From NCBI GenBank assembly GCA_022768375.1, contig JALEMG010000039.1, positions 54,050 through 118,049 on the forward strand: DNA of 64,000 nucleotides, given 5' to 3'. The DNA comes from Lentisphaeria bacterium (GTDB lineage Bacteria > Verrucomicrobiota > Lentisphaeria > Victivallales > Victivallaceae). This document shows, in pieces, positions 10,491-18,823 of the stretch (the first letter of the stretch is position 1; every line of letters starts with the position of its first letter). The position numbers were made by a program, and so were the translations under genes. Under the pieces are notes generated by a model that was not told the origin of the DNA, searched no databases, and saw only the letters and a list, made by a program, of their open reading frames with translations.

Positions 10491-11077
10491 TTTTTCAACT
10501 TCTCCAGTTTCCACATGTCGTCCAGCAGCCGCTGAATCTGTCCCAGACAGGACCCGCAGGCGCCGCCGGCCTTGCAGTAATTGGTGATCTCGGAAGCGCG
10601 GTGCAGATCGTTCTCCTTTGCCACGCGCAGAATTTTCAGGTCGGTGACCCCGAAGCACTTGCAGACGATCTTGCCCTCGTGGTCCGCCATTTTCTCAAAA
10701 GGATTCGGCTCGCCTTTATAATCGGCGATGGCCGCCTGCAGCGCCTCCATGCCCATGACGGAACAGTGCATTTTGGCTTCGGGAAGTTCGCCCAGCAGTT
10801 TAACGATATCCTGATTGGTGACTTTGGCCGCCTCCTCCAGCGTCATGCCCTTGACCAATTCGGTCAGCGCGGAACTGGAAGCGATCGCGCTGGCACAGCC
10901 GAAGGTCTTGAACTTGACGTCCGCGATCCGACCGTTCTCGTCCAGTTTGAAGGTAAGTTTCAACGCGTCGCCGCAGGCGGCGTTGCCCACCTCGCCGGTG
11001 CCGTCGGGGTTTTCGATCTCTCCCACGTTACGGGGATTCATGAAGTGGTCGATGACCTTGTCCGTGTAATTCCACAT
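10487..11077 (-). CDS. NifU-like Fe-S cluster scaffold (IscU domain plus BFD-like domain)
   Basis: 196 residues. Residues 1-125 are an IscU/NifU scaffold: YTDKVIDHFMNPRNVGEIENPDG, then the three cluster cysteines in GNAACGD, KTFGCASAIASSS and KMHCSVMG. Residues 135-190 resemble the Fer2_BFD domain of NifU (VCKCFGVTD and YCKAGGACGSC, four cysteines) that binds a permanent 2Fe-2S cluster. The C-terminal Nfu domain of full NifU is missing. Such two-domain proteins assemble Fe-S clusters in many anaerobes, usually with a NifS/IscS desulfurase, which is not seen nearby. It starts 3 nt after the preceding gene and shares its last bases with prfB. Confidence 0.9.
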   Translation of the reverse strand: MWNYTDKVIDHFMNPRNVGEIENPDGTGEVGNAACGDALKLTFKLDENGRIADVKFKTFGCASAIASSSALTELVKGMTLEEAAKVTNQDIVKLLGELPEAKMHCSVMGMEALQAAIADYKGEPNPFEKMADHEGKIVCKCFGVTDLKILRVAKENDLHRASEITNYCKAGGACGSCLGQIQRLLDDMWKLEKLKK

Positions 11078-11080
11078 ATT

Positions 11081-12295
11081 TTATTTGCCTTTCCGCTGAG
11101 TTGTTCCCGCTTTCGTAAGTATCCCGACGAGCCGCCCCAGAACGTAGGGGTCCGGCAGAAGTTTGCGCCGGAAAATCGTCTCCAGGTAGAACCCCGCCAG
11201 CCGGTGCCCCTGCCGGAGATGGAAGGTCAGCGACCAGTCGGCGCTGAACTGGATGAGTTGTTCGCCCATCTGCCGCTTTTCCTCCGGGGTGAGCGGCTGT
11301 TTCGCCTTGATTTTCGCCGTGCCGTCCGCCAGGGAGATACCGGGGCGCTTGCGCAGTTCCGCCGCCAGACGCCGGACCGGTTCAAATTTTCCGGTGATGA
11401 AAAACTCCATCCACAGCATGTCCAGATGCACCGGATTTTTCACCTCCGAAAACGCCAGCGGATTTTTCCCGGCGAATTGTCCGATCATGACCTGCACCTG
11501 CGGATCGATGACCTCCTTCTGCGCCATGACCGCGTCCTTGCCCAGTTCGGCGAAGATCAGCGCCATGAACAACTGCTGCCGCTCCGTGAGACCGGCGGTG
11601 GCCGCCGCCAGATCGTCGTGAAACTGGGGGTTGAGCCGGAACGCCTCCGCCAAACCGTGAATGACCGGATTGGGGTTGAAATTTTTCCGTTTCCGCAGTT
11701 CCGCATCGCCATCGCCCAAAAAGAACTTCAGCGCGGCCATCAGCCGTTCCGGACGGGGATTGCGGTAATAATTGGTGAGAAAGCGATTCAACTCCGCCCG
11801 GTCCATCGGCCGCGCGTCCGAAATGCTGTCCGCCAGTTGGATCCCGGCGGTCGCGGTCCGTACCGTCCCGGCGGGGTCCCCGGCATCCCGGAGGGTCAGC
11901 GTCCATTCCCAGTCGCCCGTCGGATCGGACGGTTCAAAGACTCCTCTCACCTCGATTTTGGCGAAGAACACGCCCTTCGCCCCGGCGGGCAGATCAAAAA
12001 GTTCCGTCTCCGGGACCCCGGTCCCGGCGGTGCCGTCGGGCTTTTTCGCCGCGATGGTGCCGATCAGTTTCAGCGGCCGGTCGGTCTGTTCCCGAAGCCG
12101 GATGGAAATGCTGAGCGTAAACGGCTGGTTCCGCTCCACCCGGCGAACCCGGGAGAGCCCGATGCCGCGTTCCGGCATCACGAACCGCACCTGATCGGCG
12201 GTATTGACCGCCAGCGTCGGAAAGAAGTTGACGTCGTAGGCCGCCGACAGCAGCCCCGCCGTCAGCGCCCACACCGCGCCCAGTTTCTTCAGCAT
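11081..12295 (-). CDS. Secreted protein of unknown function in the proS operon
   Basis: 404 residues with a signal peptide (MLKKLGAVWALTAGLLSAAY). The first 150 mature residues look like an Ig- or wrapping-type beta domain (PFTLSISIRLREQTDRPLKL, GVFFAKIEVRGVF, DWEWTLTLRDAGDPAG); the rest is mostly helical (RFLTNYYRNPRPERLMAALKF, LTERQQLFMALIFAELGKD). No catalytic motif or named family recognised. I prefer the ATG at 12295, which has GAGGG 7 nt upstream, over the ATG two codons earlier that lies almost on it. It starts 36 nt after proS and ends 3 nt before the NifU-like gene, an odd place for an exported protein. Confidence 0.65.
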   Translation of the reverse strand: MLKKLGAVWALTAGLLSAAYDVNFFPTLAVNTADQVRFVMPERGIGLSRVRRVERNQPFTLSISIRLREQTDRPLKLIGTIAAKKPDGTAGTGVPETELFDLPAGAKGVFFAKIEVRGVFEPSDPTGDWEWTLTLRDAGDPAGTVRTATAGIQLADSISDARPMDRAELNRFLTNYYRNPRPERLMAALKFFLGDGDAELRKRKNFNPNPVIHGLAEAFRLNPQFHDDLAAATAGLTERQQLFMALIFAELGKDAVMAQKEVIDPQVQVMIGQFAGKNPLAFSEVKNPVHLDMLWMEFFITGKFEPVRRLAAELRKRPGISLADGTAKIKAKQPLTPEEKRQMGEQLIQFSADWSLTFHLRQGHRLAGFYLETIFRRKLLPDPYVLGRLVGILTKAGTTQRKGK

Positions 12296-12331
12296 CTCCA
12301 TTCCCTCAGCGTTCCCTGTTCCGAACGCGCC

Positions 12332-14068
12332 TCACAGCGCGAACTTCGCCAGTTCCTCCCGGACCCGTCCGGCCAACTCCTCCGCCGCGGATTCGACCTT
12401 GAGCCGCCGGGAATCCCGGCAGGCCCGGGTGCGGAATTCCACTTCCCCGTCGGCCAGCGTTTTGGGAGAAATCACCAGCCGCAGGGGAATCCCCAGCAGA
12501 TCGGCGTCGCTGAACATGCTCCCGGCCTTTTCCCCCCGGTCGTCGTACAGGACTTCGACGCCGCGCGATTCCAGTTCGGCGGCCAGTTTTTCCGCCGCTT
12601 CGCCGACACCGGCTTTCTGGGGATCGACGGCGCAGATCTCCAGTTGATACGGCGCGATGGACATCGGCCAGATCGGACCGTAGTCGTCATGGGAGTATTC
12701 GATGACCGAAGCCATGGCCCGGCCCACGCCGATGCCGTAGCACCCCATGATCATGGGGCGGCTCTTGCCGTTCTGGTCCAGATAATTGCAGTTCATCGCC
12801 TCCGAATACTTGGTGCCCAACTGGAAAATATTGCCCACCTCGATGCCCCGGAGCATCTCCAGTCCTTCGCCGCTGCCGGGCGCGGGGTCGCCCTCGCGCA
12901 CCGTGGCGATGTCCGCCGTCACATAATCCACGCCCGCCAGATCCCGGTCGGCGTTGAAGTTGAGATAGTGATAACCCGGTTCGTTGGCGCCCACAACCAG
13001 ATTGCCGCTCTCCATTGCGGAGCGGTCAATAACGATCCGGGCCTTTTTACCGCGCAGATTCAGCGGGCTGGCGTACCCCGGCACCGCTCCGGCGGCGAGA
13101 ATGGCCGCGTCGTCGGCGAATTTCAGTTCCGCGACCTTGAGGACGTTGGACAACTTGCTCTCGTTGACCTCGAAATCCCCCCGGATCAGCGCGAAGATCA
13201 GTTCCCCGGTCCGGGCATCCTGATAAAACACCGCCTTGCCGGTATTCTCCGCGCCCACATGCAGAAACCCCGCCACCTCCTCGATGGTTTTGCACCCGGG
13301 CGTAGCGACTTTTTCCAGCGGCTCGGGCGGAACTTTCTCAAACTTCCAATCCGCCACGGCGATCTCCCGGTTGGCCCGATACGTCCGGTCGGGAGAAACG
13401 AAGATCGTATCCTCGCCGCAGTCGGTAATGGCCATGAATTCGTGGGAGACCTTGCCGCCCATCATGCCGCTGTTGGATTCGATGCTCAACACGTTATTCA
13501 GACCGATCCGGCGGAAAATGCGCTCGTAAGCCTCGTGCGCCCGGCGGTAGTAGGCCTCCAAGTCCTCCTGACTGGTGTGGAAACTGTACGCATCCTTCAT
13601 GGTGAATTCCCGGGTGCGGATCAGCCCCGCCCGGGGACGCGCCTCGTCCCGGTACTTGGTCTGGATCTGGTAGAGCATCACCGGCAACTGCTTGTAACTG
13701 TTGATCTCGGTTCGCACCAGCGCGGTGACGCACTCCTCGTGGGTCATGGCCAGCAGCATCGGCTTGTCGTTGCGGTCGGAGAAACGGAGCAGTTCCGCGC
13801 CCACCGAATCATAACGGCCGGACTCCTGCCACAGCGCCGCCGGCAGCACCACCGGCATCAGGACCTCCTGACCGTCGATGCGGTCCATCTCCTCGCGGAT
13901 GATCGTTTCGATCTTGTCCACGATCCGCTTGCCCGCGGGCAGCAGGGAGTATATCCCGGCGGATACCGGACGGATGTAGCCTCCGCGCACCAAAAACTGA
14001 TGACTGACGGTTTTGGCGTCTTTCGGGACTTCGCGGAGCCGACGCCCCGCCATTTTGCTCATTCTCAT
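12332..14068 (-). CDS. proS: Prolyl-tRNA synthetase, bacterial type with editing domain
   Basis: 578 residues, the length of the E. coli-type enzyme. Motif 1 region LVRGGYIRPVSAGIYSLLP is near the start, motif 2 is KYRDEARPRAGLIRTREFTMKDAYSFH, and motif 3 is MGCYGIGVGRAMASVIE. Between motifs 2 and 3, about residues 230-390, sits an insertion (YbaK-like) editing domain, including KAVFYQDARTGELIFALIRG, which clears Ala-tRNA(Pro). The C-terminal anticodon domain follows (APYQLEICAVD). The ATG at 14068 has GAGG 9 nt upstream. It heads an operon that also encodes RF2 and the EF-P-modifying enzyme EpmA. Confidence 0.97.
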   Translation of the reverse strand: MRMSKMAGRRLREVPKDAKTVSHQFLVRGGYIRPVSAGIYSLLPAGKRIVDKIETIIREEMDRIDGQEVLMPVVLPAALWQESGRYDSVGAELLRFSDRNDKPMLLAMTHEECVTALVRTEINSYKQLPVMLYQIQTKYRDEARPRAGLIRTREFTMKDAYSFHTSQEDLEAYYRRAHEAYERIFRRIGLNNVLSIESNSGMMGGKVSHEFMAITDCGEDTIFVSPDRTYRANREIAVADWKFEKVPPEPLEKVATPGCKTIEEVAGFLHVGAENTGKAVFYQDARTGELIFALIRGDFEVNESKLSNVLKVAELKFADDAAILAAGAVPGYASPLNLRGKKARIVIDRSAMESGNLVVGANEPGYHYLNFNADRDLAGVDYVTADIATVREGDPAPGSGEGLEMLRGIEVGNIFQLGTKYSEAMNCNYLDQNGKSRPMIMGCYGIGVGRAMASVIEYSHDDYGPIWPMSIAPYQLEICAVDPQKAGVGEAAEKLAAELESRGVEVLYDDRGEKAGSMFSDADLLGIPLRLVISPKTLADGEVEFRTRACRDSRRLKVESAAEELAGRVREELAKFAL

Positions 14069-14119
14069 GATAGGCAGCCTCGTTCAGAATTTCGATCAGA
14101 CCCTTCGTTCCAATTTCAT

Positions 14120-14148
14120 AATATAACGCATCATCCCGATTTTTTCAT
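14120..14148 (-). promoter_or_regulatory. Candidate proS operon promoter
   Basis: Minus strand -35 ATGAAA, 17 bp, -10 TATATT. The -10 matches the recurring form in this window; the -35 is weak. It ends about 50 bp before the proS ATG, between the secretion operon and proS. Confidence 0.45.
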
Positions 14149-14202
14149 CCCGGGAACGGCACGATTTGCCAAAATCTTTCCCCCGGCGCGGACAAAACGA
14201 AG

Positions 14203-14550
14203 TCACAGATTGCTGTTGCCGGTGAACGCCACCGGCAGCATCAGCACATCCATGACCAACTGGAACGGCGCGCAGACCCCGGCGAAAATATTGCCGAACC
14301 CGTCGTCCATATACCCGAAGGGCAGTCCGGCGGTCGCCTGCACCACTCCCCACGGCAGCAGCAGGATATTGCCCAGGTCCTGCGCCACCGCCAGCATCTG
14401 ATCCCCCGCTCCCCGCATGCCGGAGATGACGTGGGGAGAGGCGTCTTTCGCCACTTTCAGCGCCACCGGAGCCAGCAGGACCATGGTCACCGGTTCGGAC
14501 CTGACCGGAATGACGGCGCAGAGTGTCAGGATGAGCAGAAATTTTTTCAC
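14203..14550 (-). CDS. Small secreted protein, family of unknown function (copy 1, end of T2SS operon)
   Basis: 115 residues from a GTG that overlaps the gspK stop (GTGA). Residues 1-18 form a signal peptide (VKKFLLILTLCAVIPVRS). The mature part starts EPVTMVLLAPVALKVAKDA and continues through SPHVISGMRGAGDQML, ILLLPWG and GLPFGY, with further hydrophobic segments near the C-terminus. It is clearly related to the product of 33506-33880, which has DPITMAILAPVAVKVAEAA at the same place and the same order of motifs. I do not recognise the family. Its place as the last, coupled gene of the secretion operon suggests a role in or near the secretion apparatus or outer membrane. Confidence 0.75.
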   Translation of the reverse strand: MKKFLLILTLCAVIPVRSEPVTMVLLAPVALKVAKDASPHVISGMRGAGDQMLAVAQDLGNILLLPWGVVQATAGLPFGYMDDGFGNIFAGVCAPFQLVMDVLMLPVAFTGNSNL

Positions 14551-15557
14551 AGGAAGTTCCACTCCATATACTTCAGCATCTGGTCCTCGGGACCGGAAAT
14601 TTCAAATCCGGCGTAGGAAAAGACCAGTTTGCGGAAAGGCCGCGCCCCGGGATCCGTATTCGCGGGCGCCGAAATAATCACCGTATACGCCCCGCTCTCC
14701 ACGGTGGAAAATTTCGCGCCGAGTTTGGCCATCAGCTCCTCGTCCAGCGATTCCGCCGGGAGAATCCGCTCGCGGCGCCACTGGTCCAGCGCCTCGGTCA
14801 CGTTGAGCAGTTCGTCCTCGGTAAGGTCGGGCAGCAGCAGTTCCACCTCCCGCCGGGTCGCCGTGTAGAGCGACGGGGTCCCACTCAAGTTGGACGTGCC
14901 TTCGGGCGGTATCAGCCGCACCGAACTCAACCGGCCGTCCCGGTCCGGCGGCAGAATATCGGCCAGTCCGCGGATGTACAGCAGTTCCTCGCGGAACTGC
15001 ATCGGGGCATTCCGGGGCAGCGGTTTCCGCATGGCGTCCTCGTAGTCGGCGCGTTCCATGCCCCGCTCCTGAATATTGTCGTCGTCGTCCAGATAATCCC
15101 CGATCAACTGGGTGACTTCCTCGCACAGGTCCACCAAGTCCTCACCCGCGTCCTCCGCGGCGGCCACGGTTTTCAGCACATTGGCGTAGTTGTCCGGCCC
15201 CATGTCCCAGCCGCTGACCGCGTCCAGCACCCGCACCTGAATTTTTTCCCCGTAGTAGTCCAGCACATGCCGCACTCCGTCCGCCATGAACCGGTCGTAA
15301 TCGTAAGTATCGTAATCCACCGAACCTGGCTTGTCGTCCGGATGGAGATTCCGGTCCGCGGCCAACAGCCACTGGACCCGGGCGGCCGCGCCCTCGGCGA
15401 TCAGCATGGAACGCTGAAGTTCCACATGGGCGGCCACCGTGAATGTGCCGCTTTTGGAGAGCGACAGCACCGCGGCGGTGAGCAGTCCCGCCGTAAAAAT
15501 CAGGCACAGTACCGAAACCAGCGCCGCCCGGCGGCGAATGAATCGAACCCGCTTCAT
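14547..15557 (-). CDS. gspK: Type II secretion minor pseudopilin GspK-like
   Basis: 336 residues. It starts with a basic leader and a single hydrophobic helix (RRRAALVSVLCLIFTAGLLT) in place of the usual GF-E signal, as is common in GspK. The large periplasmic part includes acidic stretches (YLDDDDNIQERG) and the helix-hairpin-like SAM region of GspK (LLLPDLTEDELLNVTEALDQW). GspK caps the pseudopilus tip with GspI and GspJ. Start at 15557 overlaps the gspJ stop (ATGA). Position after gspG-H-I-J supports the assignment, while sequence alone would be weaker. Confidence 0.82.
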   Translation of the reverse strand: MKRVRFIRRRAALVSVLCLIFTAGLLTAAVLSLSKSGTFTVAAHVELQRSMLIAEGAAARVQWLLAADRNLHPDDKPGSVDYDTYDYDRFMADGVRHVLDYYGEKIQVRVLDAVSGWDMGPDNYANVLKTVAAAEDAGEDLVDLCEEVTQLIGDYLDDDDNIQERGMERADYEDAMRKPLPRNAPMQFREELLYIRGLADILPPDRDGRLSSVRLIPPEGTSNLSGTPSLYTATRREVELLLPDLTEDELLNVTEALDQWRRERILPAESLDEELMAKLGAKFSTVESGAYTVIISAPANTDPGARPFRKLVFSYAGFEISGPEDQMLKYMEWNFL

Positions 15558-16270
15558 CGGACCGTTCCTCCTCCGTTGGCGGTGCCGGTACTGCCGGAGG
15601 CGGTCCCGGAGGTCGTTGCCGAACCGCGCATGCCGAAAGAACTGTTGGCCCCGGAACCGGCGACCCGGCGCAGCCACTGTTCAGTCCGGCCGTCCTGCCA
15701 CTCCACGGTCATTTTGACCGCCAGCGGCAGGGAGGAATTTTCCTCCTCCAGATACGTCTCCAGAAATTCCACCGCGCCCTCGTGTTCCGTGGAATTCTCC
15801 GCGTAGGCGAACGTCACCTGCCGCACCCCGGAGGCCAGGACCTCCCTTGTCCACGGCAGATTGTCGTCGTGCTCCTCCAGCCACGGCGGGCGGGGATAGG
15901 GAGAGTATTCGGCCACCAGTTCGTCCTCCTCCACTTTCACCCGAATGAAGATCAGCGCCCCCGGCCGATCGCCGTAAGTGCGGCGTAGCGTGGTAAAAAG
16001 CATTTCGTGTTCGTCCCCGTTGAAAACCAGCCGGTCGGTCCCGTCGTCATCCGGCCAGCGGAACGGGATCATGTTGCGCACCAGCGAGTCCATCAGATTG
16101 TCGATGGCCATGGATTCCTTCAGCCGGTCGGTCGCCCGCAAACTCCGCCGGTAGCCGTTGTAGAACGACGCCCCGGACATCGCGGTGATCGCGGCGACGA
16201 CCACCAGCAGTGCGACGGCGACCACCAGTTCGATCAGCGTGAAGCGGCGCGGTGCGCGGTTACGGTTCAT
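15554..16270 (-). CDS. gspJ: Type II secretion minor pseudopilin GspJ-like
   Basis: 238 residues. Prepilin signal RRFTLIELVVAVALLVVVAA with Glu at position 5, then a globular domain of the GspJ kind (LKESMAIDNLMDSLVRNMIPFRW, GALIFIRVKVEEDELVAEYS, VTFAYAENSTEHEG). The C-terminus is a low-complexity Gly/Ser/Thr tail (SGTASGSTGTANGGG). GspJ is part of the pseudopilus tip complex. It starts at 16270, overlapping gspI by 11 nt, and its stop overlaps the gspK start. Confidence 0.85.
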   Translation of the reverse strand: MNRNRAPRRFTLIELVVAVALLVVVAAITAMSGASFYNGYRRSLRATDRLKESMAIDNLMDSLVRNMIPFRWPDDDGTDRLVFNGDEHEMLFTTLRRTYGDRPGALIFIRVKVEEDELVAEYSPYPRPPWLEEHDDNLPWTREVLASGVRQVTFAYAENSTEHEGAVEFLETYLEEENSSLPLAVKMTVEWQDGRTEQWLRRVAGSGANSSFGMRGSATTSGTASGSTGTANGGGTVR

Positions 16271-16664
16271 CCGCCGCCTCCCCGTACCCCAGCCGGTCGA
16301 TCGCCACGGAAAGCCGTTCCCTGCGGTCCGCCGCCCGGATCAGGGTGATGGTCCATTTTTTCAGCGGCAACTGGCCGGATTGTCCGTTGAACTCCTCCGG
16401 CAGACCGTCGGCGTCCGTCACCGTGCAGTCGATCAGATAATCCTCGTAAGGAAACACTTCATCCGGCACATGCAGATCGTTCGCCTCGGGGATCATGAGC
16501 AGATATTCCGCCGCCTGAGTGAGCATGTGCATCTCGCGCCACTTCTCCTCCGCGTTGGCGATGCGCAACTGAGACTGGGTCAGCAACTGCAGCAGCCCGG
16601 TCAGCGACAACGCCAGCACCGCGACGGCCGCCACGACCTCGATCAGAGTGAAACGCCGTCTCAC
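16260..16664 (-). CDS. gspI: Type II secretion minor pseudopilin GspI-like
   Basis: 134 residues from a GTG that overlaps the gspH stop (GTGA). Very short leader MRRR, then FTLIEVVAAVAVLALSLTGL with the conserved Glu. The globular part is short (WREMHMLTQAAEYLLMIPEA, WTITLIRAADRRERLSVAI), as expected for GspI, the smallest tip pseudopilin that nucleates assembly with GspJ and GspK. Identity rests on the signal, the size and its position in the operon. Confidence 0.83.
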   Translation of the reverse strand: MRRRFTLIEVVAAVAVLALSLTGLLQLLTQSQLRIANAEEKWREMHMLTQAAEYLLMIPEANDLHVPDEVFPYEDYLIDCTVTDADGLPEEFNGQSGQLPLKKWTITLIRAADRRERLSVAIDRLGYGEAADEP

Positions 16665-17197
16665 CGCACCGCCTCCGTCCCGTCGCCGTCAGCGCTTTGC
16701 AGCCGTCCGCTGAGAAACAGGACTTCAAAATTTTTGGCCAGACGGCCCACCCGGATCACCGGGCGGTTGACACAGACGCCGCCGCCGCTTGGATAGAAGC
16801 GGAAAATCTCCACATAACCGGTCTCCCGGGCAACGGTTTCCGCGACGGCCGCCGTGGCGACTTCCGTATTCTCCGGCAAATTGAGCCTCATCGGGCCGGA
16901 TTCCGGCGGCGGCGTGCCGGATTCTCCCTCATCCTCCACCGCGCAGGCGTAGAAAAACCGCTCCTCCGGCATCAGCCGCACGGAGTAATCGCACCCCTGC
17001 TCGGCACAGCGGTAACGCACCGCGGCGCACCATGACTCCAGTTCCAGAGCCTGCCGGTTCAGCGCCGAAGCCGGGGATTCGCCGCGAAGCGACGTCACCG
17101 CCAGCGCGGTGAGCAGCAACACGATCACCAGCACGACGATCAATTCCACCAGCGTGAAGCGCCGCCGGAACGAATTTCTGTCTCCGCGTCCGGTCAT
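16661..17197 (-). CDS. gspH: Type II secretion minor pseudopilin GspH-like
   Basis: 178 residues starting at the ATG that overlaps the gspG stop (ATGA); another ATG two codons upstream is possible. Signal RRRFTLVELIVVLVIVLLLTALAV, then a beta-rich domain starting with ALNRQALELESWCAAVRYRC, the GspH helix that removes old filament contacts, followed by strands YSVRLMPEERFFYAC and GVCVNRPVIRVG. GspH joins the core pseudopilus to the tip complex. Confidence 0.85.
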   Translation of the reverse strand: MTGRGDRNSFRRRFTLVELIVVLVIVLLLTALAVTSLRGESPASALNRQALELESWCAAVRYRCAEQGCDYSVRLMPEERFFYACAVEDEGESGTPPPESGPMRLNLPENTEVATAAVAETVARETGYVEIFRFYPSGGGVCVNRPVIRVGRLAKNFEVLFLSGRLQSADGDGTEAVR

Positions 17198-17613
17198 TCC
17201 CAACTGCTGATGTCGGCGTTTTCGCCTTCGCCGCCGGGCTCGCCGTCCGCGCCGTAACTGATGATCTCAAACGGCCGGTCGTCCTCTCCGGGACAGCGGT
17301 AAATATAATCATTGCCCCACGGGTCCTTCGGCAGCATTCCCTGCAGATACGGCCCGTTCCACGTCTCCAGATCCTCGACGTTCTCGACCAGTGCCTGCAG
17401 ACCGCTCTCGCCGTCAGGGTAGTTCTTGTTGTCCAGTTTGTAGCCGTTGACCGCCTCGGCCAGCATTTTTACCTGCGTTTTGGCGGCGCCGATGTTGGCC
17501 CGCTTGACGTAGTTCAGATACATCGGCGTGGCGATGGAGGCCAGCGTCACCAGAATCACGATGACGATGACCACTTCGATGAGGGTGAATCTTCTCTTTC
17601 GATGCTGTTTCAT
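17194..17613 (-). CDS. gspG: Type II secretion major pseudopilin
   Basis: 139 residues, typical GspG length. Signal KRRFTLIEVVIVIVILVTLA, followed by the strongly conserved GspG pattern: TQVKMLAEAVNGYKLDNKNYPDGESGLQALVEN, then GPYLQGMLPKDPWGNDYIYRCPG and a calcium-site-like end (EIISYGADGEPGGEGENADISSW). It polymerises into the periplasmic pseudopilus that pushes substrates through the secretin. The start overlaps the gspF stop (ATGA). Identification is firm. Confidence 0.95.
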   Translation of the reverse strand: MKQHRKRRFTLIEVVIVIVILVTLASIATPMYLNYVKRANIGAAKTQVKMLAEAVNGYKLDNKNYPDGESGLQALVENVEDLETWNGPYLQGMLPKDPWGNDYIYRCPGEDDRPFEIISYGADGEPGGEGENADISSWE

Positions 17614-18815
17614 ATTGCACCTCCCTGACTGATTGCGTTGATTTCCATCATGGAGACGAAGATCGCCACCACGACGCCCAAAACGATAACGGCGAGAAAT
17701 ATGATCACCGCCGGTTCAAACAGGCTCAGCAGACGCTTGATGCGGGTCCGGGTGTCCGACTCCAGATTGCCGGCGATGCTGGTCAGCATCTCCCCCAACT
17801 GTCCGGACTCCTCCCCGACCCGGAGCATGGACGAAGTACCGGCGGGGATGAACGCGTTGTCCTTCAGAGCGGCGGACAATTTCTCCCCCGCCTTGAGTTT
17901 CCGGTCGATGCCGGCGAATCCGGCGGCGACGGCCGGATTGGAGATGATCCGTTCCGCAATGCGCACCGTGCGGATGATCTCCACATGATTGCCGATGAGA
18001 ATGGCCAGCGTCCGGAGATACTTGCACATCTCCAGATCGATGATGATCCGACCGGCCACCGGAATGCGAATCAGCATCCGGCCGACCATGAACTTCCACG
18101 CGGCCGGTCCCAGACGGCGCTTGAAGTACCAATACGCCGCCGTCAGTCCCAGCGGCACCGCCCACCAAGCCCATGAGAAAAACCCGCCCACGGCCACCAG
18201 AATCCGCATGGAACCGGGCAGTTCCCGCCCCATGTCGGAAAAAATTTTGGCGAAATGCGGCACGAAGACCGCGAACAGCACCACCGACACCACCAGCACT
18301 ACCGAGAAAATCACCGCCGGATAAATGGAACTGGAGACGATGAAGTCCCGCATCTCCTTGCTCTCTCCCATGAACTTGTGCAGTTCCGCCGCCACCTCGG
18401 GCAGACAGCCGGTCTCCTCCCCGCTCTCAATGAGGTTGGCGTAATAGTCCGGAAAGAGCGAACCGAAGGAGCGGACCAGTTCGGAAAACTTCTTGCCCTC
18501 ATGCAGTCCCTGACGCAGGGAATTGACGAAATCCTTCTGCACCGGATCGGTCGTCCCCTCCCCGATGATGGCCAGACTCTGTTCCAGCGGGATGTTGGCG
18601 CTCAGCAGCGGCGTCAACTGGCGGGTGAATTCGTACACGTCGGCCCGATGGCCCCCGAAGTGCTTTTTCCCCGCGTCCTCCACCCCGCCGAACCGCACCG
18701 GGATCATCCCGCGCAGACGCAGTTTGGCCAGCGCCTCCTTTTCATTGGCGCCCTCGATGATCACTTCCTCCGGAACCGATCCGGGGCGGGCCGCGATGTA
18801 CTTGTAAAGGGCCAT
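17610..18815 (-). CDS. gspF: Type II secretion inner-membrane platform protein
   Basis: 401 residues. Two GspF cytoplasmic helical-bundle domains (about 65-190 and 270-390) separated by membrane segments: SSIYPAVIFSVVLVVSVVLFAVFVPHF, a second around WAWWAVPLGLTAAYWYF, and a third at the C-terminus (PAVIIFLAVIVLGVVVAIFVSM). Conserved GspF features include FTRQLTPLLSANIPLEQSL and MLRVGEESGQLGEML. It connects the ATPase GspE to pseudopilus growth. It starts 8 nt after gspE. Confidence 0.95.
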   Translation of the reverse strand: MALYKYIAARPGSVPEEVIIEGANEKEALAKLRLRGMIPVRFGGVEDAGKKHFGGHRADVYEFTRQLTPLLSANIPLEQSLAIIGEGTTDPVQKDFVNSLRQGLHEGKKFSELVRSFGSLFPDYYANLIESGEETGCLPEVAAELHKFMGESKEMRDFIVSSSIYPAVIFSVVLVVSVVLFAVFVPHFAKIFSDMGRELPGSMRILVAVGGFFSWAWWAVPLGLTAAYWYFKRRLGPAAWKFMVGRMLIRIPVAGRIIIDLEMCKYLRTLAILIGNHVEIIRTVRIAERIISNPAVAAGFAGIDRKLKAGEKLSAALKDNAFIPAGTSSMLRVGEESGQLGEMLTSIAGNLESDTRTRIKRLLSLFEPAVIIFLAVIVLGVVVAIFVSMMEINAISQGGAI

Positions 18816-18823
18816 GGCCGATG

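Noticed and set aside
10601..14401. Very long open frame on the + strand across the proS-nifU region
   Set aside because: It is antisense to five well-supported genes, has no family motifs and reflects GC-rich codon bias. The same holds for long frames at 20437-23613, 40816-42987 and 56623-59547.
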